A DNA stretch of 64,000 bases from JBDGYW01 sp964518955 (GCA_964518955.1 CAZFHS010000037.1:3163-67162); one strand, 5' to 3'; counted from the first letter of the stretch, positions 35,160 through 43,992 are shown. Translations and numbers: made by a program. The notes: generated by a model not told the origin, from the sequence alone.

Positions 35160-36365
35160 ATGACGTTTGGAACAATAGAGCAGGCAATTGAGGACATCCG
35201 TGCCGGACGCCTGGTAATCGTTGCTGACGATGAAGACAGGGAATCCGAGGGAGACCTGATCGGCGGAGCCGAAATGGTCACGCCCGAAATGATCAATTTC
35301 ATGGCCACACACGGGCGTGGGCTGATCTGCATGCCCATTACACCCGAGCGCTGCGAAGAGCTCAACCTCCCGCAGATGACCGATCAGAACACCGAGTCAC
35401 ACGAGACGGCATTCACTGTCAGCGTCGACGCGGGACGGCGGTTTGGTGTGACCACGGGCATCTCGGCTTCGGATAGAGCGCAAACCATACAGGTGATAGT
35501 CGATCCCGCCACAGTACCGAGTGATCTGAGACGGCCCGGCCACATCTTCCCGCTCAGAGCGCAGTCTGGCGGCGTACTTCGGCGTGTCGGCCACACAGAG
35601 GCCAGTGTCGATCTGGCAAGGTTGGCCGGTCTCACACCCGCTGGAGTTTTGTGCGAGATCATCTCGGACGATGGCACCATGATGCGCCGAACTCAGCTCG
35701 AGAAGTTCGCCAAACAGCACAACCTGACCTATGTGACTGTAGCTCAGCTGGTGGCGTACAGGCTCAAACACGAACGATTGGTACACAGGGTAGCGGATGC
35801 TCGGCTGCCCACCGAACACGGTGAGTTCCGAGTGATCGGTTACCAGAATGACGTCGATGGTGCCGAACACGTTGCGATCGTCTATGGTGATGTGGACGGA
35901 AGGGAAGCCACACTCGTCCGCATGCACTCCAAGTGCCTAACAGGCGACGTGTTCGGGTCTCAGCGTTGTGACTGTGGTTGGCAGCTCAGAAACGCGATGC
36001 GGACCATCGCGGCAGAGGGCGCCGGCGTGGTGGTGTACCTGGATCAAGAGGGCCGCGGCATAGGCCTGTTGAACAAGCTCAAAGCATATGAGCTCCAGGA
36101 TGGCGGTCACGACACGGTTGAGGCAAACGAAAGCCTTGGTTTTGCTCCGGATCTCAGGGATTATGGAATTGGTGCTCAGATCTTGATGGACCTCGGGCTC
36201 CACTCGATTCGTGTCTTGACGAACAACCCGCAAAAATTGGTTGGTTTGGATGGTTACGGGTTGGAGATCGTCGAGCGCGTACCGATCGAAACTAGTCCGA
36301 CAGACGACAACCGTGGGTATCTAGAAGTGAAGCGCGACAAACTCGGCCACCTATTCGCACACTGA
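35160..36365 (+). CDS. ribBA: Bifunctional DHBP synthase / GTP cyclohydrolase II RibBA
   Basis: RibBA makes both starting compounds of riboflavin. The N-terminal half (about 1-200) is 3,4-dihydroxy-2-butanone-4-phosphate synthase, with DDEDRESEGDLIGGAE and THGRGLICM. The C-terminal half is GTP cyclohydrolase II, with zinc cysteines in HSKCLTGDVFGSQRCDCG and the DQEGRGIGL motif. The 401-residue length is usual for the fused protein. Only 12 bases separate it from ribE, and ribH follows two bases after its stop. Confidence 0.96.
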   Translation: MTFGTIEQAIEDIRAGRLVIVADDEDRESEGDLIGGAEMVTPEMINFMATHGRGLICMPITPERCEELNLPQMTDQNTESHETAFTVSVDAGRRFGVTTGISASDRAQTIQVIVDPATVPSDLRRPGHIFPLRAQSGGVLRRVGHTEASVDLARLAGLTPAGVLCEIISDDGTMMRRTQLEKFAKQHNLTYVTVAQLVAYRLKHERLVHRVADARLPTEHGEFRVIGYQNDVDGAEHVAIVYGDVDGREATLVRMHSKCLTGDVFGSQRCDCGWQLRNAMRTIAAEGAGVVVYLDQEGRGIGLLNKLKAYELQDGGHDTVEANESLGFAPDLRDYGIGAQILMDLGLHSIRVLTNNPQKLVGLDGYGLEIVERVPIETSPTDDNRGYLEVKRDKLGHLFAH

Positions 36366-36367
36366 CG

Positions 36368-36856
36368 ATGACTACCGATTCGAAGAGAGTACTCTCTAAG
36401 AGAGTCCTCTCAAAGAGAGTACTCATCGTAGCCAGTCGGTTCAACGAAGTTGTTACCCGACGCCTCCTGGCTGGTGCGGAAGAGACGCTGGAAGCAGCCG
36501 GTTACGGACCAGACGTTATCGATGTTTTCTGGGTGCCCGGTGCATTTGAGATCCCGGTTGTCGTGCACTGCGGATTGGCGACCGGGAAATACTCGATTGC
36601 CATAGCGCTTGGGGCAGTGATCCGCGGTGAAACTCCGCACAACGAATACATCGCCACCGAAGCGACGCGCGGGATCGGCGAGGCCGCGATACGCTATCAC
36701 ACGCCAGTCGGTTTTGGTGTATTGACGTGTGACACCATGGATCAAGCGTTGGCGCGGAGCGGCGGAGAGGCGGGCAACAAGGGTGTGGATGCCGCCCAGG
36801 CTGCGATCGAGACGGCGCAAGCGCTCTTGAGCCTCGGCACAAGTGCTGAGGGCTGA
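36368..36856 (+). CDS. ribH: 6,7-dimethyl-8-ribityllumazine synthase RibH
   Basis: RibH condenses the two RibBA/RibD-derived precursors into lumazine and forms icosahedral or pentameric assemblies. The 162-residue protein contains FNEVVTRRLL, the VPGAFEIPV substrate loop and the RGETPHNEYI motif with the catalytic histidine. Unusually, the N-terminus has three copies of KRVL(S), encoded by a 15-base tandem repeat at about 36383-36423, just before the first core strand. It overlaps nusB by 14 bases. Confidence 0.95.
   Translation: MTTDSKRVLSKRVLSKRVLIVASRFNEVVTRRLLAGAEETLEAAGYGPDVIDVFWVPGAFEIPVVVHCGLATGKYSIAIALGAVIRGETPHNEYIATEATRGIGEAAIRYHTPVGFGVLTCDTMDQALARSGGEAGNKGVDAAQAAIETAQALLSLGTSAEG
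36383..36423 (+). repeat. 15-bp tandem repeat within the ribH 5' end
   Basis: Nearly three in-frame copies of a 15-base unit encode KRVLS, KRVLS and KRVL. The first junction contains the perfect palindrome AGAGAGTACTCTCT, so the segment could also fold as a hairpin close to the ribH start. Confidence 0.8.
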
Positions 36857-37256
36857 GACCAAAACACGCGCCCGCGCTTTGCAGCTGTTGTACGCTTGGG
36901 AGCTGCAGGGCAGGCCGCCCATGCGTCAGGTCTCTGACGATGCACTGACATGGAGCGGTGGCAGAATTCGGTTTTTTGATGCCGCCGAGAAAATCGCTGC
37001 TGCGGTTTCGATGGCTGCGCCGCGCCTGGATGAGAAAATCACACGGGCTGCGGACAACTGGCGATGGGATCGCATCGGCGTAGTCGAAAAGAACATTCTC
37101 CGTCTTGCATTGTTCGAACTGGAAGAAGGGGAGGTCCCGCCGAGAGTGACGATTAGTGAGGCCGTCAAACTCGCCCATTGGTTCGCCGGACCACGAGCGC
37201 CTTCGTTCGTGAACGGTGTGCTCGATGGCATGGCTCGCGATAGCGGGTTTCTGTGA
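36843..37256 (+). CDS. nusB: Transcription antitermination protein NusB
   Basis: NusB binds boxA RNA with S10 (NusE) in antitermination complexes, notably on rRNA operons. The 137-residue all-helical protein begins with the typical RARALQLLYAWE and ends with PPRVTISEAVKLAHWFAGPRAPSFVNGVLDGMAR, the diagnostic C-terminal helix region. GTG 36843 lies within ribH, and its stop overlaps the glycosyltransferase gene (GTGA). The ribH-nusB order is common in many bacteria. Confidence 0.94.
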   Translation: MLRAETKTRARALQLLYAWELQGRPPMRQVSDDALTWSGGRIRFFDAAEKIAAAVSMAAPRLDEKITRAADNWRWDRIGVVEKNILRLALFELEEGEVPPRVTISEAVKLAHWFAGPRAPSFVNGVLDGMARDSGFL

Positions 37257-38392
37257 GGATATTGGCGGTTAACTGGCTCGACCTCGACAATCCGCAAGCC
37301 GGGGGAGCCGAGATTCACTTCTTCGAGATCTTTGGCCGGTTGGCCGAGAGGGGCCATCGGGTAGTTCTGATTTCTTCCGGATGGTCTGGGGCGGCTCCCA
37401 CCGCCACCATACGCGGCATCGAAGTCCGGCGCTTTGGCGGCCGGCACACGTTTGCTCTCAAAGGGCGTGGTGCGGTGCGGCGAGCTCTTGCCGAGAGTGA
37501 CTTCGATGTTGTAGTCGAAGACATCAACAAACTACCGCTTTATGTGCCGACGCTGACTCGGGTCCCCACGTACGTGATTGTGCCGCATCTGTTCGGCACG
37601 ACCGCATTCAAGGAGGCTTCGCTGCCGGTGGCTGGCATCGTGTGGCTCGCTGAGCGTTTGATTCCGAGGGTGTACAGTGGGGCGGAATTCCACGCCATTA
37701 GTGAGAGTACACGCAATGATCTCGTTGACCGCGGCATACGAGCGTCCGATGTTACGGTGATCTTCCCAGGTGTGGATACGGACTGGTTTGTTCCCGATTC
37801 CACCACACAACGCGCCCAAATCCCTACATTTCTTTATGTGGGGCGCCTCAAACGCTATAAGGGGATCGACAGCCTCCTCGAGGCCATGGTCAGATTGCGG
37901 AGTTCCGGCGTCGAAACTGAGCTGCAGATAGTCGGCCGAGGAGACGATCTTGACCGGCTTCAGAAGCTGACAGCTCGATTGGATCTCGAAGGCACGGTGC
38001 GGTTCCTGGGTTTTGTGGACGAGGAGGAAAAGCGGAGTTTGCTGCGCCGGGCTTGGTCGGTGGTGTTCCCGTCGGCTAAGGAGGGTTGGGGAATCGTCAA
38101 TGTAGAGGCAGCGGCCTGCGGCACGCCTGCGGTCGCCTCCGACAGCCCCGGACTTCGGGAATCGGTCAGGGATGGTGTAACGGGAATTTTGGTCCCGCAT
38201 GGAGATGCGGCGGCCCTTGCGGAAGCGCTCGAAAGAATAGCGACGGAGCGTGAATTGGTGGCAGGTCTGGGACGCGACGCGCGGCATTTTGCCGAGACGT
38301 TGTCTTGGGAACGTGCCGCAGACTTGACGGAAGCTCATCTTCTGGAATTTTCTCAAAGAGCCGGACACCGGCAGAGGGAGAGAGGCCACTAA
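37253..38392 (+). CDS. GT4-family glycosyltransferase
   Basis: The 379-residue protein has the GT-B fold of family 4. The N-terminal acceptor domain carries the GGAE motif (NPQAGGAEIHFFEIFGRLAERGH). The C-terminal donor domain begins near FLYVGRLKRYKGIDSLLEAM. The E(x7)E-like donor motif reads PSAKEGWGIVNVEAAACGTPAVA. It probably works at the cytoplasmic face on a lipid or polysaccharide acceptor, but the sugar and product are not recognisable. It overlaps nusB and hpf, so its position may reflect operon packing only. Confidence 0.87.
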   Translation: MRILAVNWLDLDNPQAGGAEIHFFEIFGRLAERGHRVVLISSGWSGAAPTATIRGIEVRRFGGRHTFALKGRGAVRRALAESDFDVVVEDINKLPLYVPTLTRVPTYVIVPHLFGTTAFKEASLPVAGIVWLAERLIPRVYSGAEFHAISESTRNDLVDRGIRASDVTVIFPGVDTDWFVPDSTTQRAQIPTFLYVGRLKRYKGIDSLLEAMVRLRSSGVETELQIVGRGDDLDRLQKLTARLDLEGTVRFLGFVDEEEKRSLLRRAWSVVFPSAKEGWGIVNVEAAACGTPAVASDSPGLRESVRDGVTGILVPHGDAAALAEALERIATERELVAGLGRDARHFAETLSWERAADLTEAHLLEFSQRAGHRQRERGH

Positions 38393-38694
38393 TGCGAGTG
38401 ACGATGACGAAGCGCCATTGTGAGATCTCCGATGAGTTGAAGGCCCGCGCGGACAAGGTCATTGAGAAGCTGGCCAAGATAGCCAGTCGACCACAGAGCG
38501 CAGAGGTGATTTTCGACGACGATCATGGTGCAAAGATGGTAGAGATCGTACTCGTTCTCCCCAGAGGTCATACGAAAGTGGCGAAGGCTGAAACGAAAGA
38601 CTTTAGGGCATCACTCGATAGTGCCGCGGCAAAGATCCGCAACCAGCTTCAGAAGGAACCGCGTAGACGACCACACGGACCGTCAGTGGAGTGA
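38392..38694 (+). CDS. hpf: Ribosome hibernation promoting factor (short HPF/RaiA type)
   Basis: Short HPF binds the 30S decoding region and inactivates ribosomes in stationary phase. The 100-residue product shows the S30AE pattern: an N-terminal strand (RVTMTKRHCEISDELKARADKVIEKLAK), then VEIVLVLPRGHTKVAKAE and DFRASLDSAAAKIRNQLQK. The C-terminal dimerisation domain of long HPF is absent. ATG 38392 overlaps the preceding stop (TAATG). Placement directly before hprK and the PTS genes matches the hpf-PTS linkage known in the E. coli rpoN region. Confidence 0.9.
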   Translation: MRVTMTKRHCEISDELKARADKVIEKLAKIASRPQSAEVIFDDDHGAKMVEIVLVLPRGHTKVAKAETKDFRASLDSAAAKIRNQLQKEPRRRPHGPSVE

Positions 38695-38698
38695 TCAG

Positions 38699-39664
38699 AT
38701 GGGTTTGACAGTTCGCGACATCCTGGAGCAGAAACAGCGCCAACTCTTGCTGGACGTTGTCACCGGTGATGCGGGGCTGGATCGTGAGATTACCGGGTCG
38801 GAGATATCGAGTCCGGGGCTCGTGCTCGCTGGCTTCAGGGCGCGGTTTCAGAGCGGGCGTCCCCAGGTGCTGGGAGAGACCGAGATTGCGTACCTGCGTA
38901 CTCTCGACGTGGAAGACCGCAATCGGTCGCTTGAGAACCTGCTGAAGCTGGACGTGCCTTGCGTTTTCGTGACCAAGGGGCAATCCATCCCGCGCGACTT
39001 GAGGAAAATCGCCATGGGGCGCGGTGTGCCCGTGTTGCGGTCGGGGTTGAAGACTGCGGAATTTTATCGGAGAATCACGCCATACCTGCTCGAGGCACTA
39101 GCACCGTCCACGAGCATGCACGCATCACTGGCAGACGTCTTCGGCGTGGGACTCCTGTTCACGGGCCGATCTGGAATTGGCAAGAGTGAATGTGTGCTCG
39201 ACCTCGTAGAGCGCGGTCATCGGCTCGTGGCTGACGACATCGTGAATATTAGTCTCCGTGGTTCCGACATTTTGATCGGGCGTGCAACCGACATATCTCG
39301 TCGCTACATGGAAATTCGCGGCGTTGGTCTGATTGACATATTCACGATGTTCGGCGCGCGTGCGGTCAGGCAGCAAAAACGAGTAGAAGTAGTTGTAGAA
39401 CTCAGGGATTGGAAAAACGCTGGCGACGTCGATCGCACCGGCCTCGACGGACAGACAACGAACATATTGGGTGTCGAGATCCCGTTGGCGATCGTACCTC
39501 TGAACCCAGGTAAGAATATTACGGTGGTGTCGGAGGTCGTTGCGTTGAATCACCTGCTTCGCTACAGCGGGATCGATCCCGCAAATGCTTTCAACGAGAG
39601 ACTGTTGAAGCAAATGGCCGAGCAGCGGGAGTTGAAGGAGTATTTGGCGGAGGACTATGAGTGA
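38699..39664 (+). CDS. hprK: HPr kinase/phosphorylase HprK
   Basis: HprK phosphorylates a serine of HPr with ATP (or pyrophosphate) and reverses the reaction with phosphate. The 322-residue protein has the N-terminal regulatory domain (1-130) and the kinase domain with P-loop GRSGIGKS (156-163), the HRLVADDIV segment, and the signature EIRGVGLIDIFTMFGARAVR. This is the HprK family capture loop. ATG 38699 follows hpf by four bases. In Gram-negative bacteria HprK commonly controls catabolism or PTS output. Here the full PTS, including an HPr with the matching serine, lies immediately downstream. Confidence 0.95.
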   Translation: MGLTVRDILEQKQRQLLLDVVTGDAGLDREITGSEISSPGLVLAGFRARFQSGRPQVLGETEIAYLRTLDVEDRNRSLENLLKLDVPCVFVTKGQSIPRDLRKIAMGRGVPVLRSGLKTAEFYRRITPYLLEALAPSTSMHASLADVFGVGLLFTGRSGIGKSECVLDLVERGHRLVADDIVNISLRGSDILIGRATDISRRYMEIRGVGLIDIFTMFGARAVRQQKRVEVVVELRDWKNAGDVDRTGLDGQTTNILGVEIPLAIVPLNPGKNITVVSEVVALNHLLRYSGIDPANAFNERLLKQMAEQRELKEYLAEDYE

Positions 39665-40037
39665 CCGTCTGAAGGGTGTCGTGTTGACGCACGCGGGCCT
39701 CTCAGAGGCGCTGGTCCGCGCTGTTGCAGCGATCACAGGAGATGATGAAGCGTTGACAGCGATGTCCAATGTCGGGCTGGGCCGGGAAGGACTTTGTGAA
39801 CTGGTATCCGATATGACCATCGACTCTCCCACGGTCGTGTTCGTTGACCTGCCAGGGGGAAGCTGTCTGCATGCGGTCGTGACTGCGACGCGAGAACGAG
39901 CTGACGTGGCACTCGTAACAGGTGTGAACCTGCCAATGCTGCTCGACTTCGTATTCAACAGAGACGTAACGGCGGCTGAAGCTGCGGAACGAGCCGTCGA
40001 AGTTGGGAATCGAGCAATCAAGGCAATGGGAACGTGA
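39657..40037 (+). CDS. PTS mannose-family EIIA component
   Basis: The 126-residue protein matches the Man-type EIIA domain: GVVLTHAGLSEALVRA with the phosphorylatable histidine (His12), VFVDLPGGSCLHA, and the GVNLPMLLD motif. EIIA takes phosphate from HPr and passes it to EIIB. ATG 39657 overlaps the hprK end by eight bases, and its stop overlaps the EIIB gene. Substrate specificity cannot be set from EIIA. Confidence 0.92.
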   Translation: MSDRLKGVVLTHAGLSEALVRAVAAITGDDEALTAMSNVGLGREGLCELVSDMTIDSPTVVFVDLPGGSCLHAVVTATRERADVALVTGVNLPMLLDFVFNRDVTAAEAAERAVEVGNRAIKAMGT

Positions 40038-40507
40038 GTCTGTCTTTGGTTCGCCTCGACGATCGGTTGATCCACGGCCAGGTGGTGGTCGGTTGGGGCA
40101 ATGCGTTGGAAGCAGACCGGATACTGCTGATCGACGATCACGTTGCCTCAGTTGCATGGGAGCGCGATCTGTACCGGCTTGGTGTGCCACCGAATATGGA
40201 AGTCGAGTTCGCCTCGGTTGCAGAGGCTCCCGCGGCGCTCGCCGATACGGTCAATTCGAACAAACGTGTCATCGTGGTTATCGCGGATATCGATACGCTG
40301 GTTCGCGTCTGCCGCGCCAGCGACGTGGTGCGCAGAGTGAACATCGGTGGCCTGCACGAAGGCGAGGGGCGCAAGAGGCGGCTGCGCTATGTGTCTTTGT
40401 CGGATGCCGAGAGCGAAAGCCTCAAGATGCTCGAGTCTAATGGGGTCGAGGTGACCGCGAGAGACGTTCCTTCTGCCAAAGCGATTCCGCTGTCGGAGTT
40501 CGTGTGA
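40034..40507 (+). CDS. PTS mannose/sorbose-family EIIB component
   Basis: EIIB accepts phosphate from EIIA on the histidine of the conserved VRLDDRLIHGQVVVGW segment and gives it to the incoming sugar. The 157-residue length and the motif near the N-terminus (His14) are as expected for PTS_IIB of the mannose-fructose-sorbose superfamily. GTG 40034 overlaps the EIIA stop, and its stop overlaps EIIC. Confidence 0.93.
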   Translation: MSLSLVRLDDRLIHGQVVVGWGNALEADRILLIDDHVASVAWERDLYRLGVPPNMEVEFASVAEAPAALADTVNSNKRVIVVIADIDTLVRVCRASDVVRRVNIGGLHEGEGRKRRLRYVSLSDAESESLKMLESNGVEVTARDVPSAKAIPLSEFV

Positions 40508-41172
40508 TCGACAACCTGCTGCTCCTCGGCATCTGGGGCATTTTCGTCGGCCTCGACATCACGAGTGTGGCGCAGACCATGTTCTCGCGCCCGCTCGTGT
40601 CAGGCACCGTAGCAGGGGTGATCGTTGGTGACCCGGCAGGCGGGCTGATGATGGGTGTGCTGCTCGAGTTCTTCGCGCTCGAGGTGCTCCCGGTGGGAGC
40701 GGCGAGATATCCCGATTACGGGCTCGGCGCCGTTGCGGCGGTTGCGGTGGTGGCTGGGTCGCCGGGCGTGCTCAGCACTGGGTTGGGTGGCGGGTTGGGG
40801 CTGGCCGTGGCCTATGCCGGTGGTCTGGCTGCGCACTTGGCGAGGATGTTGAACGGTGCCGACGTTGTGCGCAATGCGGAGGAACTGGATGCCGGAAACG
40901 CCACTGTCATCTACCGCGTGCACATGCGGGGCTTGTTGCGAGACATAGTGCGGTCTGCGCTCGTGATGATCGCCGGGCTCGGGGCTGCTCTCGTATTGAG
41001 ACAGTATTTCCCCGTCACGCTTCAGGGAGCGGTCTATTTGCGCATCGTCGTTGTTGGGGCGGCGATCGCGGCGGTGGTGTCCGGAACTATCAGGCTCACG
41101 GGCCGGCGTGTGGCGATGCAGTGGTTCGTGGTCGGACTGGTTGGCGGAATCGTCGGGGTCGTGCTGCTATGA
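40504..41172 (+). CDS. PTS mannose/sorbose-family EIIC permease subunit
   Basis: The 222-residue membrane protein has about six to seven hydrophobic helices. The EIIC-sor pattern is visible in LVSGTVAGVIVGDPAGGLMMGVLLEFFAL and LPVGAARYPDYG. With EIID it forms the sugar-translocating unit. It is a little shorter than the usual 250-270 residues, which may mean divergence at the C-terminus. GTG 40504 overlaps EIIB (GTGA). Confidence 0.9.
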   Translation: MIDNLLLLGIWGIFVGLDITSVAQTMFSRPLVSGTVAGVIVGDPAGGLMMGVLLEFFALEVLPVGAARYPDYGLGAVAAVAVVAGSPGVLSTGLGGGLGLAVAYAGGLAAHLARMLNGADVVRNAEELDAGNATVIYRVHMRGLLRDIVRSALVMIAGLGAALVLRQYFPVTLQGAVYLRIVVVGAAIAAVVSGTIRLTGRRVAMQWFVVGLVGGIVGVVLL

Positions 41173-41903
41173 GTCAGGGATTGGTGCGGAGTTGGTTCAG
41201 GGCGCTTCTGATCCAGGCGTCGTGGAATTACGAACGGATGATAGGTGTTGGAATTGCCTTCGCCAGCGAACCTGTTCTGCGAAAGCTCCCGGGCGGTGCC
41301 GATGGCAGTGCGTACAAAGAGGCGCTGGGGAGGGCGACGGCTCAATTCAACTCTCATCCGTACCTGGCAGGTGCGGCGGTGGGAGCACTGGCCAAGAGTG
41401 AGCACGCTGGTTTGCCGCCCGAACAAATGGCTCGGTTTAGGACCGCGCTGGCAGGCCCCCTCGGTTCGGTAGGTGACAAACTGGTTTGGGCCGGCAGTCT
41501 GCCGGTTGCCTCTGCCCTCGGCCTCACGTTGGCAGTGGTGGTATCGCCGCTCGTTGGGGTGATCGTGTTGCTTGCGGTGCACAATGCGGTCAATGTGAGC
41601 ATGAGGATATGGGCGCTGAGGGCTGGGTGGCGTGGTGGAGTGAACGTAGCCGGAAAACTCGGGGTGCCGGCACTGGAGCGGGGTCTCAAGTTCGCCGGAC
41701 CGGCGACAGCTCTCGCTCTGGGCGCAATGTTGCCCGTAGTAACGTCGTGGTTGGTGAGTGACTTCCAGGCCGACGGGATCACTGGAGCGGGTTTGGTGGC
41801 CGGTGCCGGGTTGTTGCTCTCGAGGTGGTTCTGGCCCACGCTGGGAGGAATCCGCTACGGACTAATTGTTGTTTCACTTGCGGTTTTGGCAGGGTGGTTA
41901 TGA
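41169..41903 (+). CDS. PTS mannose-family EIID permease subunit
   Basis: The 244-residue product shows the EIID N-terminal pattern (ALLIQASWNYERMIGVGIAF), and then FNSHPYLAGAAVGALAKSE and LAGPLGSVGDKLVWAG, all typical of PTS_EIID. C-terminal transmembrane helices complete it. ATG 41169 overlaps the EIIC stop; the longer frame from 41121 runs inside EIIC. HPr follows with another ATGA overlap. Confidence 0.92.
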   Translation: MSQGLVRSWFRALLIQASWNYERMIGVGIAFASEPVLRKLPGGADGSAYKEALGRATAQFNSHPYLAGAAVGALAKSEHAGLPPEQMARFRTALAGPLGSVGDKLVWAGSLPVASALGLTLAVVVSPLVGVIVLLAVHNAVNVSMRIWALRAGWRGGVNVAGKLGVPALERGLKFAGPATALALGAMLPVVTSWLVSDFQADGITGAGLVAGAGLLLSRWFWPTLGGIRYGLIVVSLAVLAGWL

Positions 41904-42172
41904 GCGAAATAGATCGCACGGTTACGATCAGAAACCGGCTTGGGCTGCACGCGCGGCCTGCGGGAGAGTTCGTTAAGACCGCGTCCAAATTCGAATCGAA
42001 GATCACAATAGCCAAGGGTGAGCTGAAGGTGAATGGGAAGAGCATCATGGGCGTGATGACGCTCGCCGCGGAATGCGGCAGCAAGGTCACGGTTCGCGCC
42101 GAAGGTGATGATGCGGAGTCGGCAGTGGATGCGTTGGCTGAAGTGCTAGACAGAGAATTCGGAGACATATGA
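41900..42172 (+). CDS. ptsH: Phosphocarrier protein HPr
   Basis: HPr shuttles phosphate from EI to EIIA. The 90-residue product has the active-site motif NRLGLHARPAGEF with His17. It also has the regulatory serine context NGKSIMGVMTLAA with Ser48, which corresponds to the Ser46 site used by HprK. So both PEP-dependent and ATP-dependent phosphorylation appear possible. ATG 41900 overlaps the EIID stop, and the EI gene overlaps its end. Confidence 0.96.
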   Translation: MSEIDRTVTIRNRLGLHARPAGEFVKTASKFESKITIAKGELKVNGKSIMGVMTLAAECGSKVTVRAEGDDAESAVDALAEVLDREFGDI

Positions 42173-43950
42173 ACGACACTCGACTCCTGAAGGGGATTGG
42201 CGTTTCACCGGGTGTTGCCATCGGTCCTGTCTACGTGATGAGGACCGAGATGCCCGAGATAACCCACCGCGTCATATCCAGCGACGAGGTGGAAGCGGAG
42301 CTGTTCAGGTTGCGCAAAGCCATCTCCGATGTGCGTCGAGAACTCGAGATGCTGAGAGAGCACACCCTCATTCATGCCGGCAAAGAAGAGGCAAAGATCT
42401 TTGGCGCTCAGATCATGATGCTCGAAGATCCCTACTTCCTCGGTGAAGTAGAGAGCCTCATCACCGAAAACCAACTGACCGCAGAACGCGCGTTCGAGTT
42501 CAAGGTGCTCGAGATGCGCGATCAGTGGGCGCAATCCCCAAGCTCGACTCTCAGGCAGAAAACGGCAGATCTGACGGGCATCCAGGTCCGTGTACTTCAG
42601 TCGCTCGTTGGTGGGTCGTTAGAAGACGTGTTGCACGACGCAGATGACCGTCCCGCAATCGTGCTGATGCGTGAGTTGACACCGGGGCTCACGATTCAAT
42701 TCGAGCAGTCCAACGTGTCGGGGTTGGGAAGCGAGTACGGGACCCGCGCCGCCCATGCCGCGATTATAGCACGCAGCCTCGAGATGCCGTGCGTGATGGG
42801 GCTGTCTGGGGGCATCGACCACCTGAAGCGCGGCACTACCGTCATCCTCGACGGTACCCACGGCACGATCCTCGTCGATCCGACAGACGAGGAGATCGCC
42901 GAAGCTCAAGTAAGAGATGGCAAGCGCCACGCACTCGAAGGCACACTCAAAGATGCAGTTGCGCAACCCAGCGTCACCTCCGATGGAGTAGCGGTTACGC
43001 TCCGTGGCAACGTGGATTTGCCCGAAGAAATCGAGGTCGTTGCTGAGAACGGCGCGGAGGGTGTCGGTTTGCTTCGCACCGAGTTTCTGCTCATCGGTAG
43101 AAACGAAATGCCTGGCGAAGACGAACAGACCGAGTTCTTCACGAGAGTCGCCAAGTGGTTCCCCAACGCACCTGTGATAATCCGCAGCTACGATGTGGGC
43201 GGCGACAAGTTCCCCGCAGCGTTTCGTGCGCAGCGGGAGGCAAATCCGTTTCTGGGCTGGCGCGCGATCAGAGTCTGCCTCGACGAGCCCGAGATGTTCC
43301 GCGCGCAGATACGGGCAGTGCTGCGGGCCCGTGCGCTTGCCGACGTACGGCTCATGTTACCGCTCGTGAGTCAACTGGAGGAAATCGAACGGTCCCGTGA
43401 TCTAATTTCCGAAGAATCAGATCGGCTCGAGCGTGATGGCATAGAATACGGTGCCGATCTTCCGCTCGGCGTAATGGTGGAAACGCCGGCAGCTGCCATG
43501 CTGGTCGATCAGTTCGCCGAGAAGAGCGCGTTCATAAGCGTCGGAACGAACGACCTCACCCAATACACTCTCGCCATCGACAGAGGCAATGCGCGCATGG
43601 CTGACCGCTTCACGGCGCTGCACCCGGCTGTAGTGCGTCTGTTGGGCCGAATCGTGGAGAGCAGCAAACGCGAGCGGCTCGAGGTGAGTGTATGTGGCGA
43701 AATGGCGGCCGAGCCGCTGTCATTGCTCCTGCTCATTGGCCTTGGCTACAAGGTCTTCAGCACTTCTCCCGTATCGTTGCCGCTGGTACGGTGGTTGGTG
43801 CGCCAGTTTGACGTTCCCACTGCCGAGAGTGCGGCGGTTATCGCTCTCGAGGCTCCCACCGCGAGAGACGTGTACGAGGTCCTAGAGTGGCGTCTCAGGG
43901 ACATGATCGACCCGAGTTTATTGGACCTGGGTCCATTGCCGGGCGGATAA
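42169..43950 (+). CDS. ptsI: PTS enzyme I (PEP-protein phosphotransferase)
   Basis: Enzyme I autophosphorylates from PEP and donates phosphate to HPr. The 593-residue product has the N-terminal HPr-binding and phosphohistidine domain, with the active histidine in GTRAAHAAIIAR, and the C-terminal PEP-binding TIM barrel. Motifs there are GVGLLRTEFLLIGR, NPFLGWRAIR and the metal/PEP site FISVGTNDLTQYTLAIDRGN. The usual GGRTSH motif is changed to GTRAAH here; the histidine is kept. It is the last PTS gene; metK follows after 42 bases. Confidence 0.95.
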   Translation: MNDTRLLKGIGVSPGVAIGPVYVMRTEMPEITHRVISSDEVEAELFRLRKAISDVRRELEMLREHTLIHAGKEEAKIFGAQIMMLEDPYFLGEVESLITENQLTAERAFEFKVLEMRDQWAQSPSSTLRQKTADLTGIQVRVLQSLVGGSLEDVLHDADDRPAIVLMRELTPGLTIQFEQSNVSGLGSEYGTRAAHAAIIARSLEMPCVMGLSGGIDHLKRGTTVILDGTHGTILVDPTDEEIAEAQVRDGKRHALEGTLKDAVAQPSVTSDGVAVTLRGNVDLPEEIEVVAENGAEGVGLLRTEFLLIGRNEMPGEDEQTEFFTRVAKWFPNAPVIIRSYDVGGDKFPAAFRAQREANPFLGWRAIRVCLDEPEMFRAQIRAVLRARALADVRLMLPLVSQLEEIERSRDLISEESDRLERDGIEYGADLPLGVMVETPAAAMLVDQFAEKSAFISVGTNDLTQYTLAIDRGNARMADRFTALHPAVVRLLGRIVESSKRERLEVSVCGEMAAEPLSLLLLIGLGYKVFSTSPVSLPLVRWLVRQFDVPTAESAAVIALEAPTARDVYEVLEWRLRDMIDPSLLDLGPLPGG

Positions 43951-43964
43951 GGCCCAACTAGGTT
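43936..43964 (+). promoter_or_regulatory. Weak candidate promoter for metK
   Basis: TTGCCG (43936-43941) and TAGGTT (43959-43964) are 17 bases apart, each matching consensus only partly. Placement in the short gap before metK is the main support. No SAM riboswitch fits in the 42-base leader. Confidence 0.25.
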
Positions 43965-43992
43965 CCATCCTTCATCTTAAAAACAGGCTCCA

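Noticed and set aside
43951..43992. SAM riboswitch upstream of metK
   Set aside because: The leader is only 42 bases and has none of the conserved SAM aptamer motifs.
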